A DNA stretch of 64,000 nucleotides from Lamellibrachia satsuma (GCA_033239005.1 BSQZ01000051.1:3617001-3681000), one strand, 5' to 3'; numbered from the stretch's first letter, positions 22,599 through 36,649 are shown. Notes: generated from the letters alone by a model not told the origin. A program made the numbers and translations.

Positions 22599-23034
22599 TA
22601 TGCGTGTGTCTTATTGTATTATATGCTTCCAGTATGAACATTTAATTTCCATACGTAGTTGACTTGGTTTACTTTCTATCGAGAAAAAGCGAGAAATATT
22701 TACTGACTCAATCTATTTCATGGACAAAACACAAGGAAACGCAGAATATGCAATTTAGTTTGTCGTTAAATAGTCTACTTTCTTCAGATGAATTTAAGCT
22801 GTTTTTCCCAAAACGCATTGCCATTTTCTGTCTAGTTATTTGGGTAAATCTTGTACGTTACCGTATCAGTGTCGCCGGTACACTGGGTCGAGTGTACGTT
22901 ATTTAAGTTAGTGTATGAACTGGATGGCAAATCTTCTACCTTGCGTGCACGAAACTCCGTTAAACTCTTTAAGGCGAACAGGTTAATATTGTTTGTATTA
23001 CATATAAAATTTTATTATTTCAGCATATTTATGA

Positions 23035-23036
<2 letters not shown>

Positions 23037-23118
<82 letters not shown>
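23037..23118. repeat. (TA)n microsatellite
   Basis: About 41 TA units at the right end of duplication B. Confidence 0.95.
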
Positions 23119-23121
<3 letters not shown>

Positions 23122-24394
23122 GACTCAAATGGGAGGATTGTGGGAAGATAAATTTGGTTGGATTGTGAGGGGAGACAGCGAACGAGTCATAGATTGAGTG
23201 ATTGGGGACGGGCGGCACAAATGGTAAAAAGGGTGCACTGATGGCTGCAGGGCATGAAACAGTACAAACCACTCAAACAGCAATACACAAATGTAGCTTG
23301 GTGAGGCATTTACACATTGTATGGCAGAGCAGATGTAAAAGGTTGGATTGGTACGCTGAAGATCTACAGGTGTCCGCAAGGCATTGACAAGTGTGAAAGG
23401 ATTTAGTCAAAAATTTTTGCTGAATATATGCATTGCGTATTAGACTTCTATCAGTTAGTGTGTGTGTGTCTTAGGATCGCGCAAGTTTTATTTTTTTTAT
23501 TTTTACGGGCACGATCTGACGCATGTGCACTCGAATATTCATATTTATGTTCTGTCCTCTTTTGTTTACCGAGGAGAAACGTTTTAATAGTATGTACCAG
23601 TTGCGTATGTGCCTGTGCTGAATACCGTTGTATCACGCAACAGTGCAGTGAAAATGCACACATGAATGAGATGACAAGCATTACCTCTCCCGCGTGAATG
23701 TGTGACAGAGATGTAGTATAGGGAACAGAAAAGAAAGGTATATACGGGAGAGAGAGGGGAGGATTGAGCAATAGAAGCAATTGCAATGCCGTGTGTGAGT
23801 GTGTGCGTTCGCGCTCGCACGCAGCGTGTGTGTGTGTGTGTGTTTTTGTGTGCATGTATTAGTGCGTGATTTGAAAACCACAAGACAAGACTACTTTCTT
23901 GACATTATTTATTACAGTTTCCTTCAGAGTATAGGTTGCAGGGCACCAAGGAAGATGTTGACTTCTTTCTTGAAATGTTCTCTGTCCCTGGTTGTAACGA
24001 TTTCCTCTGGGATTCCATTCTATTTCATGTATCTGCCTCAGGTAGATAACTCATGTATACACCGCATGAATCTACTTCTTGCATCTACCTCATGCATCCA
24101 TTGCATCTATCTACCTGATGTAACTACCTCATGTATCTACCGCTTGTATCTACTGCATATGTCTACCCGATATGTCTACCGCATGTACCAATCACATATA
24201 TTAATCCATAATATATACAAAAACGTCCCTGGGAATCATTCAGACCTCTTATTTAATATTTAACCTAATTGCGCACATCGTTGTCAACGTATAAAACAAA
24301 TGAAAAGTTAGCAACCATTCCACTACCGTACATTGGCTCAAGTTGGCACAGGTCCAAGACAAGGCACCAAGAGAGCACGTGATATTTACTCTAT

Positions 24395-25935
24395 CAGTTA
24401 AAAGGGCCAACACCTTTCTCTCATTTCATTTGGCGATTGCAAGAGCTCCGTGTATCTGATTCGGGTAAGTGCACTTTAACGCCACTTTGCTTTGTATGCT
24501 GCAAATTAACCACTGGCAAACCTGTTTGTTTGTGACATACGCTGTGGTTGGTGGTTGTTTTACCAAGTTTATGTTGTCGTTATCGTGTTGTAGAGACAAG
24601 GCGTGTCATCCTCCTGTTCGCGTGTCTCGCTCTACTGGCTTTGGCTGACGACAATGCGGCTCAATTGGATGGAAAGGTAGGAACACATGTGTAGAGAAAC
24701 ATATTTTTTATCTGCTTTGAATTCATATAAGAATGTCGCATGAAATGAATATGACACGGTAAAAAATCAACAACTCTTCTGCGGCCATATTAAATTTGCA
24801 AAGTGGCAATGATGAACAATTAGTGTAATTAATACGTTCGTGTGCAAGTATTGATACGTGGTATCAATTACAATTACAGTCCTGCTTTTGTGATTTTAAA
24901 CAATCCGTTAATTGTTATGTTTGTTGCTAATAAGTAATGTTATGTCGAGATATATTGTAAATTCACACTTTCTAGGATGAAGACTCATTAATGATTCTGA
25001 GTGAAGTCAGCGATGAAGTGTCTGGTACCGTGCCCATTGTGTACATTCCCGTTGTTATTGTGAATGTATTGTATTATGGAAATGAAAAGATTCTGCATAT
25101 AATAATGCGTTGCAATAGCGAAAATTTTCAACATATCATCAGCTTGTCTCACGCATCGCTTCACACAGCTGATGCTGTATAATATGTATTCACCGTCTTT
25201 CGATCCCTCATTATCAAGGTTATTGAAACATATAATGGGGTTCGAAATGCATCATCTCTCTCGGACGCCCTATACGCGAAAGCACGTGTTACTTCCCGTA
25301 GAAACAGTGTAATCTCTAATGTAGAAGTGGCCTACGAATGGGAGTCAACTATCTCGTCTTAGACAACTGATGCAGTTTCACAAATTTGCATTGGGGTATC
25401 CGTGTATCAGTGGATAGTGAACGCCATTATCAGCATTTGGGCAAAGCTGCCATCCAATATACAACAATCGGATTAGTTACGTATGTACACATTTTATTTT
25501 ATATTTACTCTAATCCGAACTAAAGAGATCATGTTTCCTTTCGTTTCCTTTCAAAGTCGTAGTAAGAGAGAGCAACATCCTCTTCTGGCCGTTCAAAGCA
25601 GAATTCGTCGACGTTTGTATTACTACCATTGTCACTCTTTATTCTTCCATTAGATGTTGTACATTGTACACACAGGTTAATGGCTAATTAACGATGAAGA
25701 CATTATTTCAGTGTGTTACAATCCTTAATCCTTGAATAACGTATGCAAAAGATTAACCAATTTTGTGTAATCAAACAGAACCTCTCTAGAATAGCATCCA
25801 CTGTCTTGCATCTAAGACGCACTTTAATAACGGTTTAATGTGGAGATTTTTTGGGGTCGGGCACTCATAGCAACACGTGAAGGGTATATGATTAACACAA
25901 ACACAATACATTCCTTTCGGCTTGCAGTTCACACC
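24395..25935 (+). pseudogene. 16-Cys peptide gene, copy 1: no start codon, no last exon
   Basis: Promoter, noncoding first exon and coding exons 1-3 of the intact gene at 28.8-31.1 kb are recognisable. Exon 1 (to 24676, donor GTAGGA) reads RRVILLFACLALLALADDN with AGG at 24599-24601 where the sister has ATG. Exon 2 (24976-25024) reads DEDSLMILSEVSDEVS and is intact. In exon 3 (about 25557-25612) an AG/GA change at the acceptor moves the AG by one base, which would shift the frame; in the old frame it reads RSKREQHPLLAVQSRIRR. After TTCGGCTTGCAG at about 25929 the homology stops and the ankyrin-associated minisatellite begins, so the cysteine-rich exon is missing. Confidence 0.8.
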
Positions 25936-26285
25936 TCATCATTTAGTGCTAACTGTCTAATACACCGGCAGTTACACTCAACATGCACCTCGCCGTTTAG
26001 TACTAACTGTCCAGTTCATCGGCAGTTATACTCACCTGACACCTCACCATTTAGTGCTAACTGTCCAATACATCGGCAAATACACTCATCTCACACCTCT
26101 TCGTTTAGTGCTAACTGTCCAGTACATCGGCAGTTACTCTCACCTCACACCTCATCGTTTGGTGCTAACTGTCTAGTACACCGGCAGTTACACTCAACAG
26201 GCACCTCACCGTTTAGTGCTAACTGTCCAGTACATAGACTGTTACACTCACCTCACACCTCGTCGTTTAGTACTAACTCTTTAAT
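25930..26285. repeat. 54-bp tandem repeat, about 6-7 copies
   Basis: Units of CACCTC(A/G)(C/T)C(A/G)TTTAGTGCTAACTGTC plus (C/T)A(A/G)TACA(C/T)CGGCAGTTACACTCA recur every 54 bases (25948, 26002, 26056 and on). The open frame across it is a by-product, since 54 is a multiple of 3. Confidence 0.85.
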
Positions 26286-26640
26286 AAACATGAACGCCAC
26301 AGATACGGAAGACAGCACGCCGTTGTTATTACATTGCAGAATCCGGATATTAGTTTCGACGATGTGAATGTGTGTGTGAACGGAAATCTGGGTCGAACGG
26401 CTCTCCACTGGGTTTGCAGCACCCGCGAGAGCATCGCCCGACCGAACTAACGGTCTGATGACATTTGTCCGCCCGCTAACAACGCGCCACTAAGGTTCGT
26501 AACCGCCGCTAGCTACGATGACGTCGCCACCCTGCTCGTCCCAGCCGCAGTTGATATCAATGCCTTCAGTGCAGATGGCTCGACAACCCTCTGTCACACT
26601 GACAGTGACGTGCCTTCCGTTACTGACGCACCGAAGCGTG
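26286..26640 (+). pseudogene. ankyrin-repeat remnant (copy 2, best preserved)
   Basis: Translation in successive frames gives NATDTEDSTPLLL, DDVNVCVNGNLGRTALHWVC, a stop, then APLRFVTAASYDDVATLLVP and VDINAFSADGSTTL. G-R-T-A-L-H-W-x-C and A-x-x-Y-D-D-V-A-x-L-L are classical ankyrin-repeat positions, and three repeats are represented. Stops and frameshifts show it is not functional. The same remnant occurs at 12956 and 40243. Confidence 0.65.
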
Positions 26641-27114
26641 ACACTCGCATGGAGAGGCTGCCCGAATGAACACTCCTACAACGGTTTCAGCTAGTAGATT
26701 AACACTGCCGACACAGCAAGATACGTGAGTATGGTGACTTCGCACGTGTTTCAGACTGCCTTGGCGACTGGTCACAACCAGTGGGTGGTGGTTGAACGAT
26801 TTGTTGATGTGGGATATTTGGTCAATATGGTTATATATTGTTCGACCAGAAGCACCGGCTTGTATACACCAGTACACTGACGAGGTTAATCTGCAAAAAA
26901 CTGCAACTGCCCTGATGCGGTGTTGTTATACGATGATATCAAACAATCTTAAAACACACCGCAATACAATTTGTGCACCAAGATTATGTGTGTTGGAATA
27001 GTTATACAAGAAGTAGAGTTCGTATGTACCGCCATACAATTCTACAGGACAGCACACCTTGGCAAACACTGTACAAAAAACGGGTGGAATAGATTCAACA
27101 CAAGACACAAAAAA

Positions 27115-27118
<4 letters not shown>

Positions 27119-27178
<60 letters not shown>

Positions 27179-27179
27179 T

Positions 27180-27240
<61 letters not shown>

Positions 27241-27241
27241 T

Positions 27242-27272
<31 letters not shown>
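27119..27272. repeat. three (TA)n blocks split by GTGTGTTTATG
   Basis: Runs at 27119-27171, 27187-27234 and 27249-27272, separated by identical ATGTGTGTTTATGTGTA spacers, so the array itself was duplicated with the spacer. Confidence 0.95.
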
Positions 27273-27273
<1 letters not shown>

Positions 27274-27373
27274 AATTTGATAACCGGATATGAAAAATGT
27301 CAAGAGGCGTTAAAAATACAACATTTGTAATTTTATAAATAATCTTCAAATGCTGTCTGAAATAATATATAAA

Positions 27374-27482
27374 TGTGTGTGTGTGTGTGTGTGTGTGTGT
27401 TTGTGTGTGTATGTGTGTGTTTATGGTTTTGTGTGTGTGTGTGCGTGTGCGTGTGCGTGTGCGTGTGTGTGTGTGTGCGTGT
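27374..27482. repeat. (GT)n/(GC)n microsatellite
   Basis: GTGTGT run interrupted by TTATGGTTTT and ending in GTGCGT units. Confidence 0.95.
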
Positions 27483-27919
27483 TAACCATAGCCGTTGCGA
27501 TAGCAGGAATCTAATTGGGAATCTCTCAGTAGCCGTGCTGGAATCACTACTGTTAAATCACACTTAGAGAAAATGTGTTTTATTATCGACAAATGCAACA
27601 GTGCAAATATTTCTTTCAGTCAGGGTGTGTGCTGCTGCAGCGTGTCAGTTTTTCTTTTTACGGGCGTGAACTGACGCATGTGCACTCGAATATTCATATT
27701 TATGTTCTACCCTCTGTTGTCTACCAAGGCAAAAACTTTTAGTAGTATGTGCCATTTGCTGTTTTGAATACTGTTGTGTCACGCATCCGTGCAGTGAGAC
27801 CACACATATGAATGAGATGACAAGCATTAATACACCCGGGTAAATTTGTGTTAGACATCTATGTAGGGAAAGTAAGATATTGATGGGAGGATTAAACAAT
27901 AGAAGCAATTGCACTGCAA

Positions 27920-27969
27920 TGTGGGCGTGCTTGTGTACGTGTATGCGCATGTATTGAAGCGTGAGTATG

Positions 27970-28066
<97 letters not shown>

Positions 28067-28118
28067 TTCACATACTCACGCTATAATACATGCACTCACA
28101 CGTACACAAGCACACATG
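27920..28118. repeat. large inverted repeat around (TA)45
   Basis: A left arm at about 27920-27972 (ending GAAGCGTGAGTATGTGAA) is repeated in inverse at about 28066-28118 (TTCACATACTCACGCTATAA...), with about 50 paired bases and a few mismatches. The centre is a (TA)n run of about 90 bases, itself self-complementary, so the whole could form one long hairpin. Confidence 0.85.
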
Positions 28119-28128
28119 CATGCTCTTT

Positions 28129-28131
<3 letters not shown>

Positions 28132-28193
<62 letters not shown>
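28132..28193. repeat. (TA)n microsatellite
   Basis: About 31 TA units. Confidence 0.95.
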
Positions 28194-28200
<7 letters not shown>

Positions 28201-28205
28201 TATGT

Positions 28206-28221
28206 CAAAAGTAATGTCAAG

Positions 28222-28271
<50 letters not shown>

Positions 28272-28285
28272 CTTGACATTACTTT
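28206..28285. repeat. second inverted repeat around (TA)n
   Basis: AAAAGTAATGTCAAGAAATA at the left pairs perfectly with TATTTCTTGACATTACTTTT at the right, around about 20 TA units. The right arm is the ancestral sequence, since the sister copies keep TTTCTTGACATTA (23900). Confidence 0.9.
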
Positions 28286-28810
28286 TTACCGTTTCCTTCA
28301 GAACATGCAGTAACATTATTCATATTCTAATAGTGTTCGCTTTTAAAACTTGGGTGCATCAAACGTGCTTCCCGCACACATATCTACGCCATGTATGTTT
28401 GTTTGCTGTGTGAGTTTCTTCCGTGGCTCATCTGCAGTCTGTCGGCGGGCGCTCACAAAACTCACAAGGGAAGGCGTTGAATTATTTCTTGAAAAATGTT
28501 CTCTCTCTCTCTGATTGTAACGATTTCTTCTGGGAGTTCATTATACTACATGTATCTACCTCATGTATCTACTGCATATGTCTACCGCATATATATGCCC
28601 CACGTATCAATCATATGCATTAATGCATATACAGTAACATCTCTTGAAATCAATCTGAACTCTTTTTTAAAGTTTAACTAGTTATACACATTTTTTTCTA
28701 TGTTTCAAAAAAATAAAAAGTTGGCAACCGTGCCACCGTATCGTACATTGGCGCGAGTTGGCACAGATCCAAAACAAGGGACCAAGAAAACTCTTGACAT
28801 TTACTCGTAT

Positions 28811-28895
28811 TAGATAAAAGGGCCAACACGTTTCTCTCATTTCAATCTGCGATTGCAAGAGCTCCGGGTATCAGGTAACCGGGTACCAGACTTAA
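28811..28895 (+). promoter_or_regulatory. core promoter and noncoding first exon of the peptide gene
   Basis: TAGATAAAAGGGCCAACACG at 28811-28830 has a TATA-like GATAAAAG, conserved as CAGTTAAAAGGGCCAACACC in copy 1 (24397 on). About 30 bases downstream, TCTCATTTCAATCTGCGATT is the likely start area. The noncoding exon ends at 28895 before a consensus donor GTAAGTG (28896), which is also present in copy 1 (24465). Inference from conservation; no transcript evidence. Confidence 0.5.
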
Positions 28896-29023
28896 GTAAG
28901 TGTACTTTTATGATACTTTGTATGTTGAAAATTATCCACTGGTAAACCTGTTTGTTTGTAACATACACTGTGTTTGGTGTTTATTTTTTATATTTGTGTT
29001 GTCATTACCGTGTTGTAGAGAAA

Positions 29024-31079
<2,056 letters not shown>

Positions 31080-31104
31080 GTGTTGTACTGTTGCATTTGT
31101 CGAC

Positions 31105-31110
31105 AATAAA
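31105..31110 (+). terminator. poly(A) signal of the peptide gene
   Basis: AATAAA 26 bases after the stop codon, in the block TTGCATTTGTCGACAATAAA that is conserved in copies a and c. Confidence 0.75.
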
Positions 31111-31379
31111 ACACATTTTAGATATATGCGGCCGTTTTCGTTTGTGTGCTTTTGAGTGATCAAATTAAGTGAAATAGAGCACTTAACTTTACGTGTATAA
31201 ATCATCACGTGTTTCTAAGTGTTCGATACTCTCGCAACTTGCCATTAGCTAGAGTATATCTATTCTTTTATTATTCCAGTACGTTGAGAGATCACTTTCG
31301 TGGATATATTAGTGCCACATACAAAAATCCACGCAAACACGACATATGCATATTCTTCACTCTGTTTTGGGCTTGTGAA

Positions 31380-31560
31380 GGGAATGCTGATTTCATATAC
31401 TTATGTAAGGTGAAGTACCCAGTAATTCAGCATTCTGCCGTCACGCGCTTCTAGCAAGAGCTAGGGCGAGACGAGCAGTGGCACGGGCAGAACTTAGTGG
31501 CCCACCACAAAAGGGCCCGTTGATGGAAAGTCTAGGTAGCGATATTTCATCCGCATGGAA
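31380..31560 (+). repeat. diverged relative of the 12.1-kb/39.4-kb block
   Basis: Contains TAAGGTGAAGTACCCAG, CGCTTCTAGC and AACTTAGTGGCCCACCAC as in 12090-12210 and 39330-39450. This shows that the peptide-gene copy and copies a and c share their downstream flank. Confidence 0.7.
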
Positions 31561-31943
31561 GCAAAAAACAAATACAAACAAAACCACTCGCACATATATA
31601 TGCACGCACACACACACGAGCATGTTCGTTTGTGAGTATCAGTGTACTGCGTCCCTTTATGTTTGTGTGGACAATGCATAGTGTTCAACCAATATGTAGG
31701 TTTGCTTAGGTAGGGGCAATATTTTTAACTAAAATAACTGCTGGCCAAAGCTAAAAGCCATGTCAAAAACACCATCACATAATCAGTTAAAGTGAACAGC
31801 GCTGTTGCATATTCGAAGATAACGTCCTGAAATCTGAAAAAACAATTTGGATCACAGCCGAGTAGTACTCTCCCGTGTCTGCTGCTTAGTTGTAAACGGC
31901 AACAGAAAACATGGTGTCACCGAATTCATATATCATGGAATGT

Positions 31944-31982
31944 GTGTGTGTGCGTGCGTGCGTGCGTGCGTGCGTGTGTGTT
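31944..31982. repeat. (GT/GC)n microsatellite
   Basis: GTGTGTGCGTGCGTGCGTGCG run. Confidence 0.9.
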
Positions 31983-32029
31983 TAATGTTTTTATTTCTTC
32001 GTCTCGTGATGTCTCAACATTGTGTTGTT

Positions 32030-32446
32030 TTTTCATAGGAGTGAACTGACGCATATGCACTCGCCTCTACATATTTACAATCTACTCTCTTATGTCTACC
32101 CAGGAAAAAAACTTGTTTAATGAATGTACCCGTTGCGTGTGTACGGCCTACCTGTGTTGAATACTGGCTTGGCACGCACCGGATTATTTTCTTCGGAACA
32201 ACGTCTCTTTTTACGTTATATGTTTTAGTACGAAGCGTTGCTCATCCAACTAAGCTACAACCGCCGCCAGAAACGTGTGAACGAGATGACTAGCATTGAT
32301 ACACCCGGATGAACTTGTGATAGAGATGTAGTGTAGAGAACGGGAAAGAAATATAGTGATGGGAGAGAATGGAGGAATGAACAGCATAAGCAATTGCAAT
32401 GCAATGTGGGCGTGCGTGCCTGAGTGCTTGCGTATGTGTGTGTGTG

Positions 32447-32478
<32 letters not shown>

Positions 32479-32560
32479 TGCGTGTGCGTGCGCGTGCGTG
32501 TGCGTGTGCGTGTGTGTTTGTATAATATGTAAGCAATTATTCAGCATCATATGCACATGC
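32030..32560 (+). repeat. peptide-gene 5'-flank copy without gene
   Basis: Blocks GTGAACTGACGCATATGCAC, GAATACTGGCTTGGCACGCA and GAGATGACTAGCATTGATAC match the flanks upstream of the two peptide-gene copies (23500 and 27660) and duplications B/B'. It ends in a GTGTGCGTGC microsatellite (32430-32515). No exon follows. Confidence 0.7.
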
Positions 32561-32679
32561 ACACATTGCTGGCTTTATATTGTTTACATTCTCATTTTCT
32601 AATACCTGTGCAGTAGCTTCCCTTCGGTCATTCTTACATGTCTAAACATATTGCGCTGTACATTTGGAGGTTTCATAAA

Positions 32680-32990
32680 AAAGGGTGGCACTGGTTCAAC
32701 ACAAGACACACAGAAATTAACGGTGTGGCATTGTTGTTTGCCTTCGTATGACTTGTTCAATGAAACCACACGAATTAACGAGATGTCAATAATTACTACA
32801 CCCTGGTGAATTTGTGATAAAAATGTAATGTAGGGAACGGGAAAGAAAGATAGTGGTGGGAGAGAAGGGAGGGTGGAACAACAGAAGCTACTGCAATGAA
32901 ATGTGTGCGTGCGCGCGTGATTGCATGCGTGCGTTAATGCTTGAGTTCGAGAAAGTGTTGTTTTAATAGTAAAGATATGCAACGATTGCG
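32680..32990 (+). repeat. second partial 5'-flank copy
   Basis: Contains AATGTAATGTAGGGAACGGG, AGAAAGATAGTGGTGGGAGA and ACAACAGAAGCTACTGCAAT, parallel to 32320-32400 and 27850-27915, again without an exon. Confidence 0.6.
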
Positions 32991-33299
32991 CATCATATTC
33001 ATTAACTGCTGGTTTTATATAGATGGAGGATGAAGAAGCATATATAGACTTTCTTATTTAAAGGTTCTTCCCACATGTGTATTTCAGACACTGCGAATTG
33101 TTTTTTTGCTTGCCAATTAGTTTCACGAAAATCAGAAGTATATGCTAAGTATACTTTCTTGAGATGTTACCACCGTTTCCGTCAGCGCCTAGGATGATCG
33201 CGTTTCAACCGTAAGTGCTTCAGGTGGCGGCACTAAACTAGGGACGTATGTTCAGAGGGGCGCTCCATAGTTTATGGTTCGTAGACGTTCGTTTTGAAA

Positions 33300-35325
33300 A
33301 AAAAATTTGTTTACTTGTACTCGTCAACTAGTGTTCATAGTAGGCGTGTCTAAGAAAGGTACATGGAAAGGCTCGGTGACGTGGAGCAGTGAAATCCAAG
33401 GACTTGTGAGCGGCGAAAATGTGACCGATGGTTGTTTGGGGCAAAAGGGCTGCGGAGTGACAATCAACGAAATGCATACCCTTATACAAACGGACGTTGT
33501 CGCTCAACTGAGCGACATACGAAAACAGTGCGCCGCGATTGCCCAAAGAAAGGACGCTATTGAGGCGTCGTGCGAATTTAATGCGGGCTCCATCAACGAA
33601 AACAAGCAAAACATAGTCACTAAAGGAAATTATGAAGCCCGAGAAGGATACGCAGGCGAGGAGGGCTGTCTTTGATGAGAGACTACATGCGATGGAACGA
33701 AGAAGTCGTGAATGGGGAATTAGAGTGTTTGGCGTTAGCTAAACTAAGGGTGAGGATGTCAAGAAAATCCTAGCAAAAGATGTGCTTCTCAAGCAAAACC
33801 TCGGTGGCATCGTCACGTTAGGTTCTGGAGAGCGTGGAACATTGCCACGTGATCGGCTCGATCGTTAACAATGGATCCACTATCTGACCAATCATTGCGA
33901 CCATTGTGACGAGACCACTCGAAAATGGAAGTGTATTGTCTGCCAAAGCCAACCTAAACAGATCGACGGCGGGTGCTGGCGTGTACACACTGGATAGAGG
34001 ACATGTTAAAGGAGGATTACGAGAGAAAGAAAAGAGCACGAGTGCAGATGCAGAAACCTTTCGCAGCGGGGAAAAGGACAGTGTTCCGCAGAGTAAAACT
34101 AACAATAGACGGCCTTGTCGTGCCAACTGCCTAATCACTTAGGTGACAGACACTTTTGCTGGTGCACAGCCTTATACCAAACAATTTCGTCCTGAGCGCT
34201 TCGACTGTTGACATCTCCTGACTGCGGTGATCATCTGACTTGTTGTGATGTGTATCACTTACTCCAACTATGATGACATTCTTTAGAACGAAAGGTTGCA
34301 TTATTGTTTTACATGTGTGGTATTCGGGTTATGATATATTCTAGCAAAGCTGAGAGCATGTTTACTAAATTATATGAACAACATTAACTGTAATGGGCAA
34401 AAACAAGAAAATAATGAATATTTTACCATGTTGTACGTTGTCCAATATACCGTTTGCCGAAGAATATCAACTCCCAAGAACCAAATTTACAGAATTTCTA
34501 AAAACATAATTTGCAGCCTAGCTTTGATAAATGACTGTTTGAAGAAGTGACACAATCATTAAATTGCAAATATTATGAGTTGACATAATTTAATGAAACA
34601 ACACACATAAGAGATGGATTAATAACTATTTTTCATATTAATTTACAAAGTTATTTTAAAAACTATAATTTAGTTAAAGCACATTTTGACTCAACAAATA
34701 TGAAATTCGATCTAATTGCGATAACTGGGGCAGGGATGAATAACTTGGACAGATGTGCGAATTTAATCAAAGAGTATAATTGTTATTATCACGGACCATT
34801 AAATAATAATAAAGGCGGAGTTGTTGTATATAAAAAAATATTTAAGAAGGACTTGTATGTCCACGAAATACACGACTTAATGTTTATTGATAATTGTAGA
34901 TTGGACAATATCTGGCTTGAAATAAATACCCCAAGTATAACATTTGTTATATCTGATCTTATTGGCTCAAACATGTCTATTATTAAACAGGAGGGAAAAA
35001 TGGCATCATTTGTGGTGATGTTAATATAGACCTATTACAAAAAGGACTCGTGTTAAACGACGGTATACATGGATACGTTAATTAGGGAAACCTACTACCG
35101 TGCATCACACTGCCAATAAGAATATCATATCATTCTGCAACTCTTATTGATCGTATTAATATATACCAACCCTTAAAGTATTTGGAAAATGATATAATTT
35201 CAGGAAACCTCTTTGTAGATATCTCAGATCACTTACCTAGTTTTATTATTATGAAACGTATATCTAAAATTAAAGATATTAAAGACCGACCTAAACTGAG
35301 AATTTGTAATGGGTAGATTTGTTGG
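33300..35325 (+). mobile_element. LINE 5' fragment: ORF1 plus endonuclease
   Basis: ORF1-type pieces run from 33350 to 34140 through several frames: a coiled-coil-like VVAQLSDIRKQCAAIAQRKD, ERRSREWGIRVFGV (start of the RRM-like domain), VIGSIVNNGSTI, and a C-terminal part near 33940-34100. From 34700 an APE-type endonuclease is read: MKFDLIAITGAGMNNLDRCA (usual ITE), NNNKGGVVVYKK, and in other frames LPTRISYHSATLIDHIYIYQ and DISDHLPSFIIM (SDHLP motif). RT is absent. Several stops and frameshifts show it is dead. The clade is not certain. Confidence 0.65.
34700..35029 (+). pseudogene. LINE endonuclease, N-terminal open stretch
   Basis: A 109-codon frame with the start of the endonuclease domain; the catalytic Glu of ITE has become Gly (ITG). 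The frame shifts after ISDLIGSN, and the rest of the domain lies in other frames to about 35320. Confidence 0.65.
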
Positions 35326-35329
35326 CTGA

Positions 35330-36080
35330 GTTGCTATAACTTTTTTCGCACAAGGCCTGCGTAAATTATACTAATAAAGCATTTACACAACTAACGCTAC
35401 ATTGTGGCTCAACCTACCCCACACCATGTTTTAGTTGAGCTAGCTTACTAACCCTATTTGAATCAACTATATAAAGTGATCTATGCATGCTTGTTATATT
35501 ATATTAAAGTATAAAATCATCTCCTAAGAATCAGAGTTTATATGAGTAAAAGCAATGTTGGCTTATATGATTGCGCCTTAGACTTCAAAAATAATGAAAA
35601 ATGCTCAATTAACACTGCTTTCCCCTACTACATCAAATGAAGTTTAATATACACAGGCAGGTCTGTTTCAACTGCACAGTAGCATGGTCGGTTCAATTGG
35701 CTCTGTGGCCTTCGCAACTGGATGCCATTCTGTTAATTCGTTTCTTTTATTTTAGTCAATAAATCCCCTTGGATTACAATTTAAATCAGTGGAGTCAACA
35801 TTACGTAGTTCAGATAAATTAATGTAAACATACTTTCGTACTAGGTTTCAATAATAATGTAGCATAATAAATTTGTATAACACAACATTTTCACACAAAA
35901 GTGCTCTCATAATGTATAATCCAAATAACCTGTTGCTAATTTCTTTTTAATTTTTCTCCTACATTCTAGAAGAAACGTGTAAAATATACGTCGGGAGGGG
36001 GGCGGGGGGCGGGGCGCCAAATTGTGTTTTGCATCCGGGCGCCGACAACGATCGCTACGCCACTACTATGTAGAATTACT
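35330..36080. other. no gene; G-rich tract at 35993-36016
   Basis: AT-rich filler. Just before pseudogene copy b lies GGGAGGGGGGCGGGGGGCGG, which fits a G-quadruplex motif (four G-runs of at least 3). Confidence 0.5.
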
Positions 36081-36087
36081 TTTGTAG

Positions 36088-36323
36088 ATGCGGATAAGTG
36101 TAGGATTAGTGAAACAAAGATAGCTGCTTCTGCAGAGGCGACACCTACCGCTGCAGGTGTTCATGGTGGGGCCGTCCCAAATGCTAGGCTGAGTTCACTG
36201 GTCACAACCACTTCTTCGGGGATATCTGCAAAGAGGGGAACTGCGGCGTTTTGGGCACATGCCAATTGTCACGTCAACTGCCTTTGCAGTGTCTCTCGAA
36301 AGGGGTTCTACAGCAAATGTTAA
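36088..36323 (+). pseudogene. last exon of the 16-Cys peptide family (copy b), double frameshift
   Basis: After the acceptor ATTACTTTTGTAG the frame reads DADKCRISETK, then must shift by one base to read CFCRGDTYRCRCSWWGRPKC, which matches the CYCRGHRCRCYCKRGLPVC block of the intact gene. In the original frame the last part again makes sense: NCHVNCLCSVSRKGFYSKC and stop at 36321-36323, matching CVNCTC and the terminal Cys. A third frame holds DICKEGNCGVLGTC. The original frame happens to be open throughout because the frameshifts compensate, but its middle is not cysteine-rich. Confidence 0.7.
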
Positions 36324-36377
36324 AGTGTATGTTCGCCAGAGGGCACTCCGTCATATAGCTTTGTCTACAGCTGAGAA

Positions 36378-36383
36378 CACACA

Positions 36384-36436
<53 letters not shown>

Positions 36437-36470
36437 GCACGCACGCACGCACGCACGCACACACACACAA
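36378..36470. repeat. (CACG)n microsatellite
   Basis: About 20 CACG/GCAC units ending in CACACACA. Confidence 0.95.
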
Positions 36471-36649
36471 ACACACCATACGCCTTATTGCTGTTATCTT
36501 TCAGTATAAATGTCAACTGAGAAACCATATAATTAGTATTAGTATATGTCATGATTTGTGAGCATTGTTGATATAATTCATTGTAACTTATATGGCAACA
36601 ACTACAACAACTAAACATCAACACCTAAAACAAACTGGTATCATCAAAG

